Assembly (NCBI GenBank): GCA_040182905.1
Contig: JARQWU010000098.1
Coordinates: 1-33,053 of the forward strand
DNA: 33,053 bases
Source: Barthelona sp. PAP020
Lineage: Eukaryota > Metamonada: BaSk clade
Reading direction: 5' to 3'
Part shown: positions 9,487-17,800 of the stretch, in pieces
Layout: each line of letters opens with the position of its first letter
Position numbering within the stretch: position 1 is the first letter of the stretch
The notes under the pieces: model-generated
What the model was told of the DNA's origin: nothing
The model's input: the letters and a program-made list of their open reading frames with translations, nothing else
Databases searched by the model: none
Position numbers and translations under genes: made by a program

Positions 9487-11057
9487 TCATTGTTTATCTT
9501 GAAAACTCCAGTTGAAAATATCTTCTTCTGTTCTAAGACCTGTGTACTTCTCAAAAGATCCATCTTCAAAGAATTTAATAAGGGTAGGGAATCCTTCAAT
9601 TCCTAATTCAGCAGGAGGTTCATTTGCATCACATTCAAAACTGCCAACAACAACTTCAGGATGTAATAATTCCAATTTAGCAGCAACATTGGCATAAATA
9701 GGTGCAAGAGCTTTACAATGACCACACCAAGTGGCCCAAAATTCCAAAATCTTAAATTTCTTGTCGGAAGCCTTGAATTGCTCAAAAGAATCACGAACAA
9801 CAATTTTAACAGGTTCATCATTTGTTTCTGGAATAGGAGCTGATTTTGGTTTGTTGACCAAACGACCTTCTTTGAAATCAGTCAGATATTTCACCAAATT
9901 TTCAGAATCAAAGGGCAAACTGTTTGGGAATTTGAAGAACTCGTTTTGATTATCTAAACTAAAGACAACAAGAGTTGGGAATTCAGTGATACCAAGTTGT
10001 TGAGCCAATTGCTGATGATCTTGTGCTTTGGCAAAGAAATATTTGAAATGATTTCCTTCTTCCTCATTTTCGAAATTTTCCATTGCCTTAACGATCTCTT
10101 TACCACGAATATGCATTAAAGAACTGTCACAGAAGTCAACAACGTTTGGTTTTTTATTTTGAGCCAATAGCATTTCCAAACGATCACGAGTTAAAACAGT
10201 CTGAAAGTTAGTTTATGAAAAATATGAAATTTGAAAAAAAACTAAAGATATAGCAACTGGCTTTCTACCTCACTAACACACGCTTAAGTTAGGAGGCCCT
10301 TGAAGTTGCATATAATACAAGAATATATCAATCATACAATTTTTGGTCTGGATAATTTGGAGACAGTGGGAATTACTTGATTCAATTCAGGATTTGCAAA
10401 AAGGTCAAACTTTTTTGGTTTTTCAAAAGCTTTAACAATGAACATTTGAGGTCTGTCTTGCTTAACTTTCAATCTCAATTGTGTCATTATCGATTTTTCA
10501 TAAACAATAGAACAAAATAAATCAGGCTGAAGATCACAAACTTCTCTAAAACGCTGTTCATACTGTTCATTACCAGCGGTAAAACCAACAAGTCGAGTAT
10601 CCATCATTTTCTTAAACTTGACAAGTTCAGATTTATTGTTCAAATCAATATAATTACCACGCATCATATTAATCAATCTTTGAACATTTATTTCAGTACC
10701 AACAGTGCCAATCCAAGGTGTAGCAACACCATGTCTGACAATGATACCAACACTTCTTGGAATAACAGATGGTAAATTTAAAGACTTAGCTAATTCAGTG
10801 TCCTTATTTACGTCAATATATCCAACAGTTAAACCGAACTTTGTGAAAGAATCAGAAGAATCAATAAAACGTCGTTTTATTTCGGCCAATTGTTGAGTTT
10901 CTTTACTATAAGTAAAAATAAATGCGTCTTCTTTGTTTTTAACAGCTTCGTCTAATCTTTCAATGGTGAAACGTTCATTTCCAGTTTTTTTTGAAGTAGC
11001 CTGAATCAATACAAATGAAATCGATAGAATTGCAAAAATATATGTTAATCTGTTCAT
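9487..11057 (-). CDS. Protein disulfide isomerase-like protein (two exons)
   Basis: Exon 1 is 11057-10338 and exon 2 is 10200-9487. The joined protein is 477 residues, the normal size of an a-b-b'-a' PDI of the ER lumen. A signal peptide is evident at 1-21 (LTYIFAILSISFVLIQA). The first thioredoxin-like domain has lost its CGHC site; that stretch reads FIFTYSKETQQLAEIK. The last domain keeps FWATWCGHCKALAP (Cys399, Cys402) and EGFPTL with the cis-proline. The protein ends SFQDKQ, not KDEL or a close variant, so ER retention must work otherwise or the protein leaves the ER. Splicing GTATGA to TTTCAG is phase 0 and gives LSRPKI|TVLTRDR. Without splicing, exon 2 has no ATG until inside the b' domain. 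It lies tandem with the secreted WD40-like gene, 69 bases away. Confidence 0.85.
10201..10337 (-). other. 137-nt intron of the PDI gene
   Basis: The donor is GTATGA and the end is ACTAACTTTCAG, matching the branch-acceptor layout of the other two introns. It is about 100 nt longer than they are, and the extra length is largely a stable hairpin (10253-10309). The exon 1 frame stops at TGA within the donor if unspliced. A weaker alternative is a separate short first exon from ATG 10311 to 10282 (MQLQGPPNLS), which would make exon 2 an independent gene. Confidence 0.75.
10253..10309 (-). ncRNA. Hairpin inside the PDI intron, H/ACA-like
   Basis: On the minus strand GCAACT (10309-10304) pairs with AGTTGC (10258-10253). 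CCTC-CTAAC (10296-10288) pairs with GTTAG-T-GAGG (10277-10268). Between the two stems is an internal loop of 7 and 9 nt, and the terminal loop is 10 nt. A loop of this kind between two stems is what an H/ACA guide RNA uses, and ATA lies 1-2 nt after the lower stem, about 16 nt from the upper stem. The element is much richer in G+C than the rest of the intron. It could be an intron-hosted RNA, or simply a fold that brings the splice sites together. Confidence 0.4.
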
Positions 11058-11126
11058 TTAAAAATGGATAAAAATAAAAATAAAAGAAAAGTTTATTTTT
11101 CAGTGTTCAACAAAGAAACAAATTTT

Positions 11127-12620
11127 TTACCAAACTCTGTAAGCATGATAATGTACACCTTTATCAAAGGAAACTGCTTGTAAAGGCAAGAATCTAGAAT
11201 CAGTGTGTAAATTATCTTTGGCACAATCAGTTAATTTAAATACAAATAATTTATTTTGTAAAGCTAAATAAAATCTAGAAGAATCAGTGGGATGGAATCT
11301 AATCAAAAATGCTTGAGAGTGCTTGTTTCCACCATCCAAGCCCCAGATACGTTCAAACAACATCCATTCTTCAATACCAAAATGAAACAAATTCTTGGTT
11401 TTCTTTTCCACATTATTTCTCTTGAGAACCTTCACTTGTCCTTTAAAAGTACAAACAATTAAATATTTTCCATCAGGAGAATAATCTACAGAGGTTGCAG
11501 CAGTAATATCCAATGGATCAACAAGATGTTGATATGGTGCCATTGATAAATGAATGGGATGATACCAGTGGAATCTTAAAGCACCTTCATATGCGGTTGA
11601 CGCCATTAACATATTATTTTCACCTTGTTCTTCAGAACCATAAGGAGCTGTAGTATTCCAAGGATCAATGGCAAAATCCGTTACCCAATTGTGAGTCTTA
11701 TACCAAGGTGTATTTCCTTGATTGTTAGTAAAACGTTCAAAAAGAACAAAACGATAAATGTCTCTCCTTTCTAAAACATCATGGATAGGATCCAATAATT
11801 TGTCGGCGAAAAATCTAACTCCACTTTCAACAAAGTCTCCACGGTCATTTCTGATTTGCCAAGGAAGAAACCACTGTTCATCTTTTGCCAAATGATACTC
11901 ATAATCTTCGAACAAGGGTTTTCTCAAAGAAAATGAACTTGACAGAGGGATTCTTAATCTGAACGATAAGAAAGACTGATCAGATGAAGCTGCCATCAAA
12001 ACACGTCCATTATCTGTCCAACGAGACCTAACACACCATTTAGAAAATAAATTTGAGGAAAAAATGTGAGTCCAATTTTTTCCGTCCAAAAAATGGAAGA
12101 CTGCTATATTACCACTCTCCCATCCACCAGATGCAACTGCGAATACATCAGGTAATACAGGATTAAATTCAACATTCCAAACGTGTTCATAGAACATCTC
12201 TAAATATCTTTCATCCTTTTTATACTTCTTATGATCAATTAAAGAATAGCTTTGATATGATTTAAAGAGTTTTTCTTCGGAATTAAATCTATATATTTCT
12301 AATAAGAATCTGGTACCGCCAACAATTAACCATGTAGCTGAAGGATCCAAACTAACAGTTAAAACCTCATCGTGCAAAGTAAGTGTTTGGATTTTTTCAT
12401 TCTTATAATAAACATTGACTGTATGATCACGAGACCCAGTGACCATATAATCACCATTCTTGCTCAATGAAAAACCAGTTAAATCAAACTTATGATCATC
12501 TATTTCTCTTTCAACTTTGAAATACTCATTGTGTCGATAAATTGAGTAATCAGTCTTTTCACATTGCACACAATTAATGGCTATTAATACAACAATAAAA
12601 AATATCGAATAATATTGCAT
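11127..12620 (-). CDS. WD40-like beta-propeller protein with signal peptide
   Basis: This 497-residue protein begins with a clear signal peptide (hydrophobic 5-16, likely cleavage after VQC at about residue 20). Propeller-type repeats follow: GFSLSKNGDYMVTGSRDHTV, VWNVEFNPVLPDVFAVASGG, TDNGRVLMAASSD, SVDYSPDGKYLIVCTFKGQV and IRFHPTDSSRFYLAL. There is no C-terminal membrane helix or KDEL-type signal. NWT and NTT sequons fit a glycosylated lumenal protein. WD40 propellers are normally cytosolic or nuclear, so secretory targeting is unusual. The neighbour on the same strand is the ER-lumenal PDI, which may be coincidence. I do not recognise the specific family. It is divergent from a small gene whose ATG lies only 51 bases away. 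Confidence 0.75.
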   Translation of the reverse strand: MQYYSIFFIVVLIAINCVQCEKTDYSIYRHNEYFKVEREIDDHKFDLTGFSLSKNGDYMVTGSRDHTVNVYYKNEKIQTLTLHDEVLTVSLDPSATWLIVGGTRFLLEIYRFNSEEKLFKSYQSYSLIDHKKYKKDERYLEMFYEHVWNVEFNPVLPDVFAVASGGWESGNIAVFHFLDGKNWTHIFSSNLFSKWCVRSRWTDNGRVLMAASSDQSFLSFRLRIPLSSSFSLRKPLFEDYEYHLAKDEQWFLPWQIRNDRGDFVESGVRFFADKLLDPIHDVLERRDIYRFVLFERFTNNQGNTPWYKTHNWVTDFAIDPWNTTAPYGSEEQGENNMLMASTAYEGALRFHWYHPIHLSMAPYQHLVDPLDITAATSVDYSPDGKYLIVCTFKGQVKVLKRNNVEKKTKNLFHFGIEEWMLFERIWGLDGGNKHSQAFLIRFHPTDSSRFYLALQNKLFVFKLTDCAKDNLHTDSRFLPLQAVSFDKGVHYHAYRVW

Positions 12621-12671
12621 TTTGTATCAAAAGTCTTTGAAGAAAAAACTGTTTTATTATTGAATATTTTT

Positions 12672-12983
12672 ATGAATTCACAATCAGTCAAAAATATTGC
12701 TCATTTAAGGTCTTCATGCGATATTCTGCAACAAATGACCAACAATTTAATGAATGAATTGTTGTTGGCACCCAAAACAAAAATAATAGCTAACAATGAT
12801 CCCATTCCTAATATTGAAAAAAAAGTTCAAGATTTTGAAACAGCTTGGACAAATTCTACTTATTTATGTTCAACATTGTGGGATAAAATTGATCAAACTG
12901 AAAATGTTGAACCGGAAGAAGAAAAACCCTCATCTCACCAAAGAAGACAGTTTTACATGGCGAAACAAACTCAAAGAAGATGA
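12672..12983 (+). CDS. Small hypothetical protein, 103 residues
   Basis: The ATG at 12672 gives 103 residues; the upstream frame has only a TTG at 12615. The protein is predicted mainly helical (SSCDILQQMTNNLMNELLL, then VQDFETAWTNSTYLCSTLWDKIDQ), with an acidic stretch and a basic C-terminus (HQRRQFYMAKQTQRR). The size and two-helix layout recall small subunits of large complexes such as Mediator, but I see no defining motif. It shares a 51-base divergent promoter with the secreted WD40-like gene. Confidence 0.6.
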   Translation: MNSQSVKNIAHLRSSCDILQQMTNNLMNELLLAPKTKIIANNDPIPNIEKKVQDFETAWTNSTYLCSTLWDKIDQTENVEPEEEKPSSHQRRQFYMAKQTQRR

Positions 12984-13159
12984 TGAAAAAAAAATAACAA
13001 GAATATTTTACTTTTTAACTCAATATTTTCAAAAAGAATATTTTGGTTCACAGCAATCAACAACAGGTATATCATTCACATAACAAAGGTTCATTTTTGT
13101 TGAAATTTAACTTTCAAAAGGAATAATTCAATTACAAATAAAACAAATCACTGTTTTTT

Positions 13160-13423
13160 TTATTTTTTTGACAATCTTTCAAGATCAAAAAATTTCACTG
13201 AAGGATCAGTGGTAATGTGTCTTTCACTATCATAATATGGTAAAGGTTGTAAAATATCGGTCAGCAATATGACAGAACAATCATATTCACTGTTATTGAG
13301 TGGTGTTTGAAGGCTTATCTGTGCAATTTCATCAGGAACAGTGAAGTTATTTTCTTTGATTTGTTTCAATATTCTTTTTTCATCATCCTTAATAAATTCT
13401 TCAGTAATTGTCAAATTATCCAT
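13160..13423 (-). CDS. Small hypothetical protein, 87 residues
   Basis: The ATG at 13423 gives 87 residues: MDNLTITEEFIKDDEKRILK, then a segment with VPDEIAQISLQTPL and LTDILQPLPYYDSERH. The open frame runs further upstream, but that part overlaps the start of the SPFH gene and lacks a sensible start. No family is recognised. Codon use resembles the neighbours, and the gene fills the only space between two others, so I think it is real. Start codons of this gene and the SPFH gene are 63 bases apart, back to back. Confidence 0.5.
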   Translation of the reverse strand: MDNLTITEEFIKDDEKRILKQIKENNFTVPDEIAQISLQTPLNNSEYDCSVILLTDILQPLPYYDSERHITTDPSVKFFDLERLSKK

Positions 13424-13486
13424 TAAAAAAGAAACAATGAAATTGTGAAGAAAAAAGGAAAAACACATTTTTTTTTTGGATTGATA

Positions 13487-14389
13487 ATGCCGAGCAAAAG
13501 TTGTATAGGTATATCTGTTGCTGTTTCCCTTGTTGTTATTATTATCATTTTGATGCAATGCATGGTTTTAATGCCTTTGGGCCATTTTGGAATTACTCGT
13601 AATTCTATTTCAAATCGTGTGTATTATGAAGGTGGTGTCTATCATCCTGGTAGATATTTATTGGGATTTGGTTATTCATTCATTCCTTTTCCTTCTACTT
13701 TGGTTACTGTTGACTTAACAAATGAAGCAGCTCAAGCTCAAGGAGGTTCTGCCATCTATCTTGATGTTAGTTTTCAATACAGATATGTTGCAGAAAATTT
13801 AACGATAATGTACAAAGACTTTAAAGACACTTATCACAAAACCATCAAAAATAGTGCACCAAAAGTTCTTGCTCAAGTAACCACACAGTATGCTTTACCT
13901 GATTTTTTTGAAAAGCGTATTGAAATCGGAGAGATTATGAAAACAAAATTGCAAGAGAATTTTGCAGCGAAAGGATTTGTTACGATTGCTTATTTCCAAT
14001 TGAGAAATGTAGATGTACCTGATGCATATGAAACTCAGGTTGTTGAAACTCAAATTCAAGCCCAAAATGTTCGTAAAGTTACATTTGAACAGGAAGCTAG
14101 AAAGATAATTCTATCTGCTGATGAAGTTGTTTCTCAAGCTGATAAGAATATTACCATTATTGAATCTGAAGCAGACAGAAAAGCACGTAATATCACTGCC
14201 ATTGCTCAATCTGATGCTATTGAAATTGTTAATAATGCCACTGCTAGCGCTTATGAAGGTTTAAGAGATAAATTAGGTTTTTCAGCTGAAGAAATGTTGA
14301 ATTATGTTGAGTTGGAGTTGTTCAGAACTCATACTTCCAGTTATATTATCACTGGAGATGCTGGAAAAACACCTTTCATTTCTGTTTAA
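13487..14389 (+). CDS. SPFH/Band 7 (prohibitin/stomatin-like) membrane protein
   Basis: This 300-residue protein has one N-terminal membrane helix (about 6-27, ISVAVSLVVIIIILMQCMVL) and a Band 7 domain (about 35-215). Typical segments are YHPGRYLLGFGYSFIPFP, IYLDVSFQYRYV and the Glu/Ala-rich coiled coil from about 200 (ETQVVETQIQAQNVRKVTFE). SPFH proteins assemble into rings or cages that organise membrane microdomains. NLT, NIT and NAT sequons in the body would fit a lumenal or extracellular domain, with the helix as a signal anchor; that is inference. The ATG at 13487 is chosen because the upstream frame has only GTG. Confidence 0.85.
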   Translation: MPSKSCIGISVAVSLVVIIIILMQCMVLMPLGHFGITRNSISNRVYYEGGVYHPGRYLLGFGYSFIPFPSTLVTVDLTNEAAQAQGGSAIYLDVSFQYRYVAENLTIMYKDFKDTYHKTIKNSAPKVLAQVTTQYALPDFFEKRIEIGEIMKTKLQENFAAKGFVTIAYFQLRNVDVPDAYETQVVETQIQAQNVRKVTFEQEARKIILSADEVVSQADKNITIIESEADRKARNITAIAQSDAIEIVNNATASAYEGLRDKLGFSAEEMLNYVELELFRTHTSSYIITGDAGKTPFISV

Positions 14390-14854
14390 TTTATAAATTA
14401 GTAAATTGTATGTACTTTTTTTGCCTGCTTTTTTCAAAAGTGAGTTTAGTTTTACATAAAAAAGAAAATTTTCAGGTTTTGTTTTTATTTAATTCTGCAT
14501 AATGTTTTTTATTTTCATAAAAGCGATGTCATTTATCCAATTATTCTTCTTCATTAAAATTCTTCCATTGTTTCCAAAAATTGAGGTTTACCTTTTGGAA
14601 ATTGACTAATAATAAACCCTCATCTTAATTTTATCAAATGACACACTTGTCTCAGGATTTGTGTCATTCTTTTGGAGGTACCACAAGCGAGAGAGAAAAT
14701 GGGGAAAAGAAGAATTAGGGAGGATACAATTGCCAAAATATCAGTTATAAAAGAAAATATCTGAAGTTATATTGGTGATTTTTTGAGGAGAAAAAGAAAA
14801 GTACTTTTTTATTAAAAATAATGTGAAACTACGGGAAAATAATCAAAATAAAAA
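14390..14854. other. Gap between convergent genes
   Basis: Both flanking genes end here, so no protein-gene promoter is required. At 14637-14669 a 9-bp perfect inverted repeat (AATGACACA / TGTGTCATT) encloses a loop of about 14 bases. It is followed by CTTTTGGAGGTACC and a purine-rich stretch up to about 14730. It may be a 3'-end element or an unannotated small RNA. Nothing else is recognised. Confidence 0.4.
14637..14669. repeat. Inverted repeat (9-bp arms) between convergent genes
   Basis: The arms AATGACACA and TGTGTCATT pair perfectly around CTTGTCTCAGGATT. The position between two 3' ends suggests a termination or processing element or part of a small RNA. The sequence alone does not decide between these. 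Confidence 0.55.
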
Positions 14855-17800
14855 CTAGAACAAACTTAACAAATTTTGACCTGCATCTGATGAAATCTCT
14901 AAAATCCACTTTTCCAAATAAAAATCAAAAATATCTTTTAAACCAACCATATTTTCTCTCAACAATTCTTTAGCCTCTTCAAAACATTCCTCTTCTAACT
15001 TACAAAACATTGGTAAAATGTATTTTTGAACAACAAAATCTCCTCTTTCCTCAGCACTTATCTCATAAATTAAACCATTGGTAAATATCTGTAAAAGATT
15101 CAGTTTGACTTTAAGTGGTTCAATGAGGATACAATTACAAAAGTTTTTGGAAAAAAATTCCACATCTAAAATTTTCAGCAAATTTTCAAAAATTTCCTGG
15201 GATAATATATTTGTTTCAGTATTTAATTCCAGATCAAATATAGTTCCTACATTTTTAAACACATGATTCAAATTCTCTTTTGTGAATAAAAACGATTGAT
15301 TAATTTGACAAAGCCTTTTCATACAAGATAAAGCATGCTTTTGATTTTTTGAGTTTTGATCAAGAACACATCCAATAAGCTTTGAGAGTAAAATGATTTG
15401 CTCTGCCTTGGTAATGACATTTTCAAGAATAATAGCTTCAATTGAAGTGATTCCTAAATAGCGTTTTTGCCAATCTGAAGATTTAATTTGTTTAACGATT
15501 GATAAAGCGTTTTTGGAAAGTTTAGCTTTCATCTTTAATCCATTACTGCCTTCTTTTTTATTTTGTTGAAAAAAATTGTCATTTTGCAATTTTATGCAAC
15601 TTTTTAAAATTTTGTTTGAATTTTCTTTGCATAAATTAATTATTAAAGGTTCAAAATCATCATTTTTATTTTTTTTTAAATATCTATAAATGACAGCAAA
15701 TGCTTTTCTGGAATTGGTTCTTGGAATAGGTGAAGAATCAGTAAATAGTTTGTTTAATGCTAAAATCAAACCATCCAATTTTCCAAATTCATTGATTTGA
15801 TCCGCCATTTCAAGCAAAATACCAACAATATGCTCGGAAATACAGTTGCGTTGTTGGGTTGATTTTGTTCCTGCTGTTTTTATCAAAACATTCAAATATC
15901 TCTCAGAATTCACATTTCCAATCATTATTGCAAAACATTTGTTAGCTTCTTCAATTATAAATGCTGATTGTCCTTCAATCACCTTTCTTAATAACCCATT
16001 GACTAAGATCGATATATAATTGTCTAAATCAAATTTTAAAATAGTTACCATTTCATTGATACAAAACATGGCATTTCTGGGTACTGCTGACCTTAAGTTA
16101 TCTAATTGTTTACATATTGCACTAATAACTTCTTTAAATTGGGTATCTATCAATACATCAGAATGATGTTTTGTAACACGTCTAATACTATCGATACAAT
16201 GATAAATAGCATGCCAATCCGTCTCTCTTGTGGCATTTGTTAATAATTCGATGGAATCTTCAATGATTTGTTGAGGGTTCCTTAAAGGCATCAAATCTTC
16301 AAATCTAGTTTCTTCAATTTCTCCCATTTTGTTGATATTAGTGTTGAAAGTACTAGTAGTTCTAGTTAAATTTGATTTATTTGCTTTAACTTTGATATTC
16401 TTTGTCTTATTAGAATTGCTTTTCTTCAACATATTTTTTAATTTGCCTTTTTCAATGTTTGGAATGTTTTGAATTTTTTGAATTTTTTCCAATTTGAAAT
16501 CATTTTTTGTGTCACCATCATCATTAGCATTATCCCCAGTATCTTCTTCACTATCATCAATATCAGTCACAGTTGCAAGAATGTTTGTTAAATTAACATC
16601 AGTATTGGATCTCATTCTTGAATTAAGTCCAATGGTAGTTGTTGGTCTGGAATTTAAAAAGTTTTCATTGTCAAAAGACATCACTTTCTTCTTCAAATCT
16701 TCATCAATTGCACCAGCAGAAACAGCTTTTCTACTGAGATTCCTTGTGTGTTGTCTAGCAGATAAATTACGAATTTTTTTATTTTCTCTTTGCTTTTTAA
16801 ACGCTAACAATCTGGATGATAAAGAATTTTCATTCACTTGCGAATTAACAATTTCAAAACTGTTGCTGGATCCCCAAACATCTTTGTCATTCAATCTTTC
16901 GTCTATTTGTTGTTCAGTTGTTGGTTGTCCATTAAATTGTTGTTGCTGTTGTTGTTGTTGAATTAGTTTGGGGAAAGTCACATTTTCTAAATGACTTTCG
17001 TCAATCACATCAATTTCTGCCATATCAGTATCAACATTTTTATCTCGAGAAGGTTGTCGAGAATTAACTTTTGATTCAATCAAAAAATTCGGTTCTTCAA
17101 GAGAATTGACAGTCGAAAGGGAAAATAATTCTCGATTAGGTGCAGGTAATAAAGATGCAGAGGAAAGTGATGTGTGTTGAATCTTCATGTTATCATAAGA
17201 AAAAGTTAAATCAGTATTCTTCTTCAAATTTTTCAAATTATCATCGCTAGCAGAACGAAACAATTTTTTATCATCCAAAGAAATCCCATTAGTGAAAAAA
17301 TTAGTGCCACTGGAATGTGTCCTGGCAGTCAACATTTTATAACTGGATATCGATTGTTTCATTGTCAAATTTGTTAATTCTTGTGGACTTAAAGAACCCT
17401 TTATTGGTGAAAGAACAATATTTCCATTATTGAACTTGGATGTTGAGGAATTTTTAATCAATTCAGAACTACCAATGAATTTTTTAAAAGCAATCGTGTC
17501 ATTTTCCTCATTTAATTCCTGAAATTTCACCGTTTCTCCCGAAAAATCAAAATTTAGATCTGTCAAAGGTGATAGCCCAGAAGAGGTGAGTCCATCATGA
17601 ATTTCTGTATTAATATTGACGTTCAAGGAGTCAAGTGAACTATCAGATCCGCATCGAGAGTCAACATTCATCAAAAATTCAGTTTCTGCTATCATATCAA
17701 TATGGTTTTCAATACTAAAACTATCTTTCATTTCTTTATCACTTTGACTGCATTTATCAAGTACAGAATCCAAATCCAATGGGGGAATATTTGATTTTGG

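Noticed and set aside
10272-10281. ACTAACACAC on the plus strand, like a trichomonad branch-acceptor motif
   Set aside because: It is on the strand opposite to the PDI gene, lacks the final AG, and is explained as one arm of the intron hairpin.
10282-10311. Separate short first exon (MQLQGPPNLS) for the downstream half of the PDI
   Set aside because: Joining the two halves through GTATGA...TTTCAG gives a normal-length, four-domain PDI, so a separate gene is less likely.
13445-13486. Upstream extension of the SPFH protein
   Set aside because: It would start at GTG and add a Lys-rich stretch ahead of a well-formed membrane anchor at ATG 13487.
14637-14730. U1, U4, U5 or U6 snRNA
   Set aside because: I looked for the conserved cores (such as ACAGAGA or the U5 loop) by eye here and in the other GC islands and did not find them.
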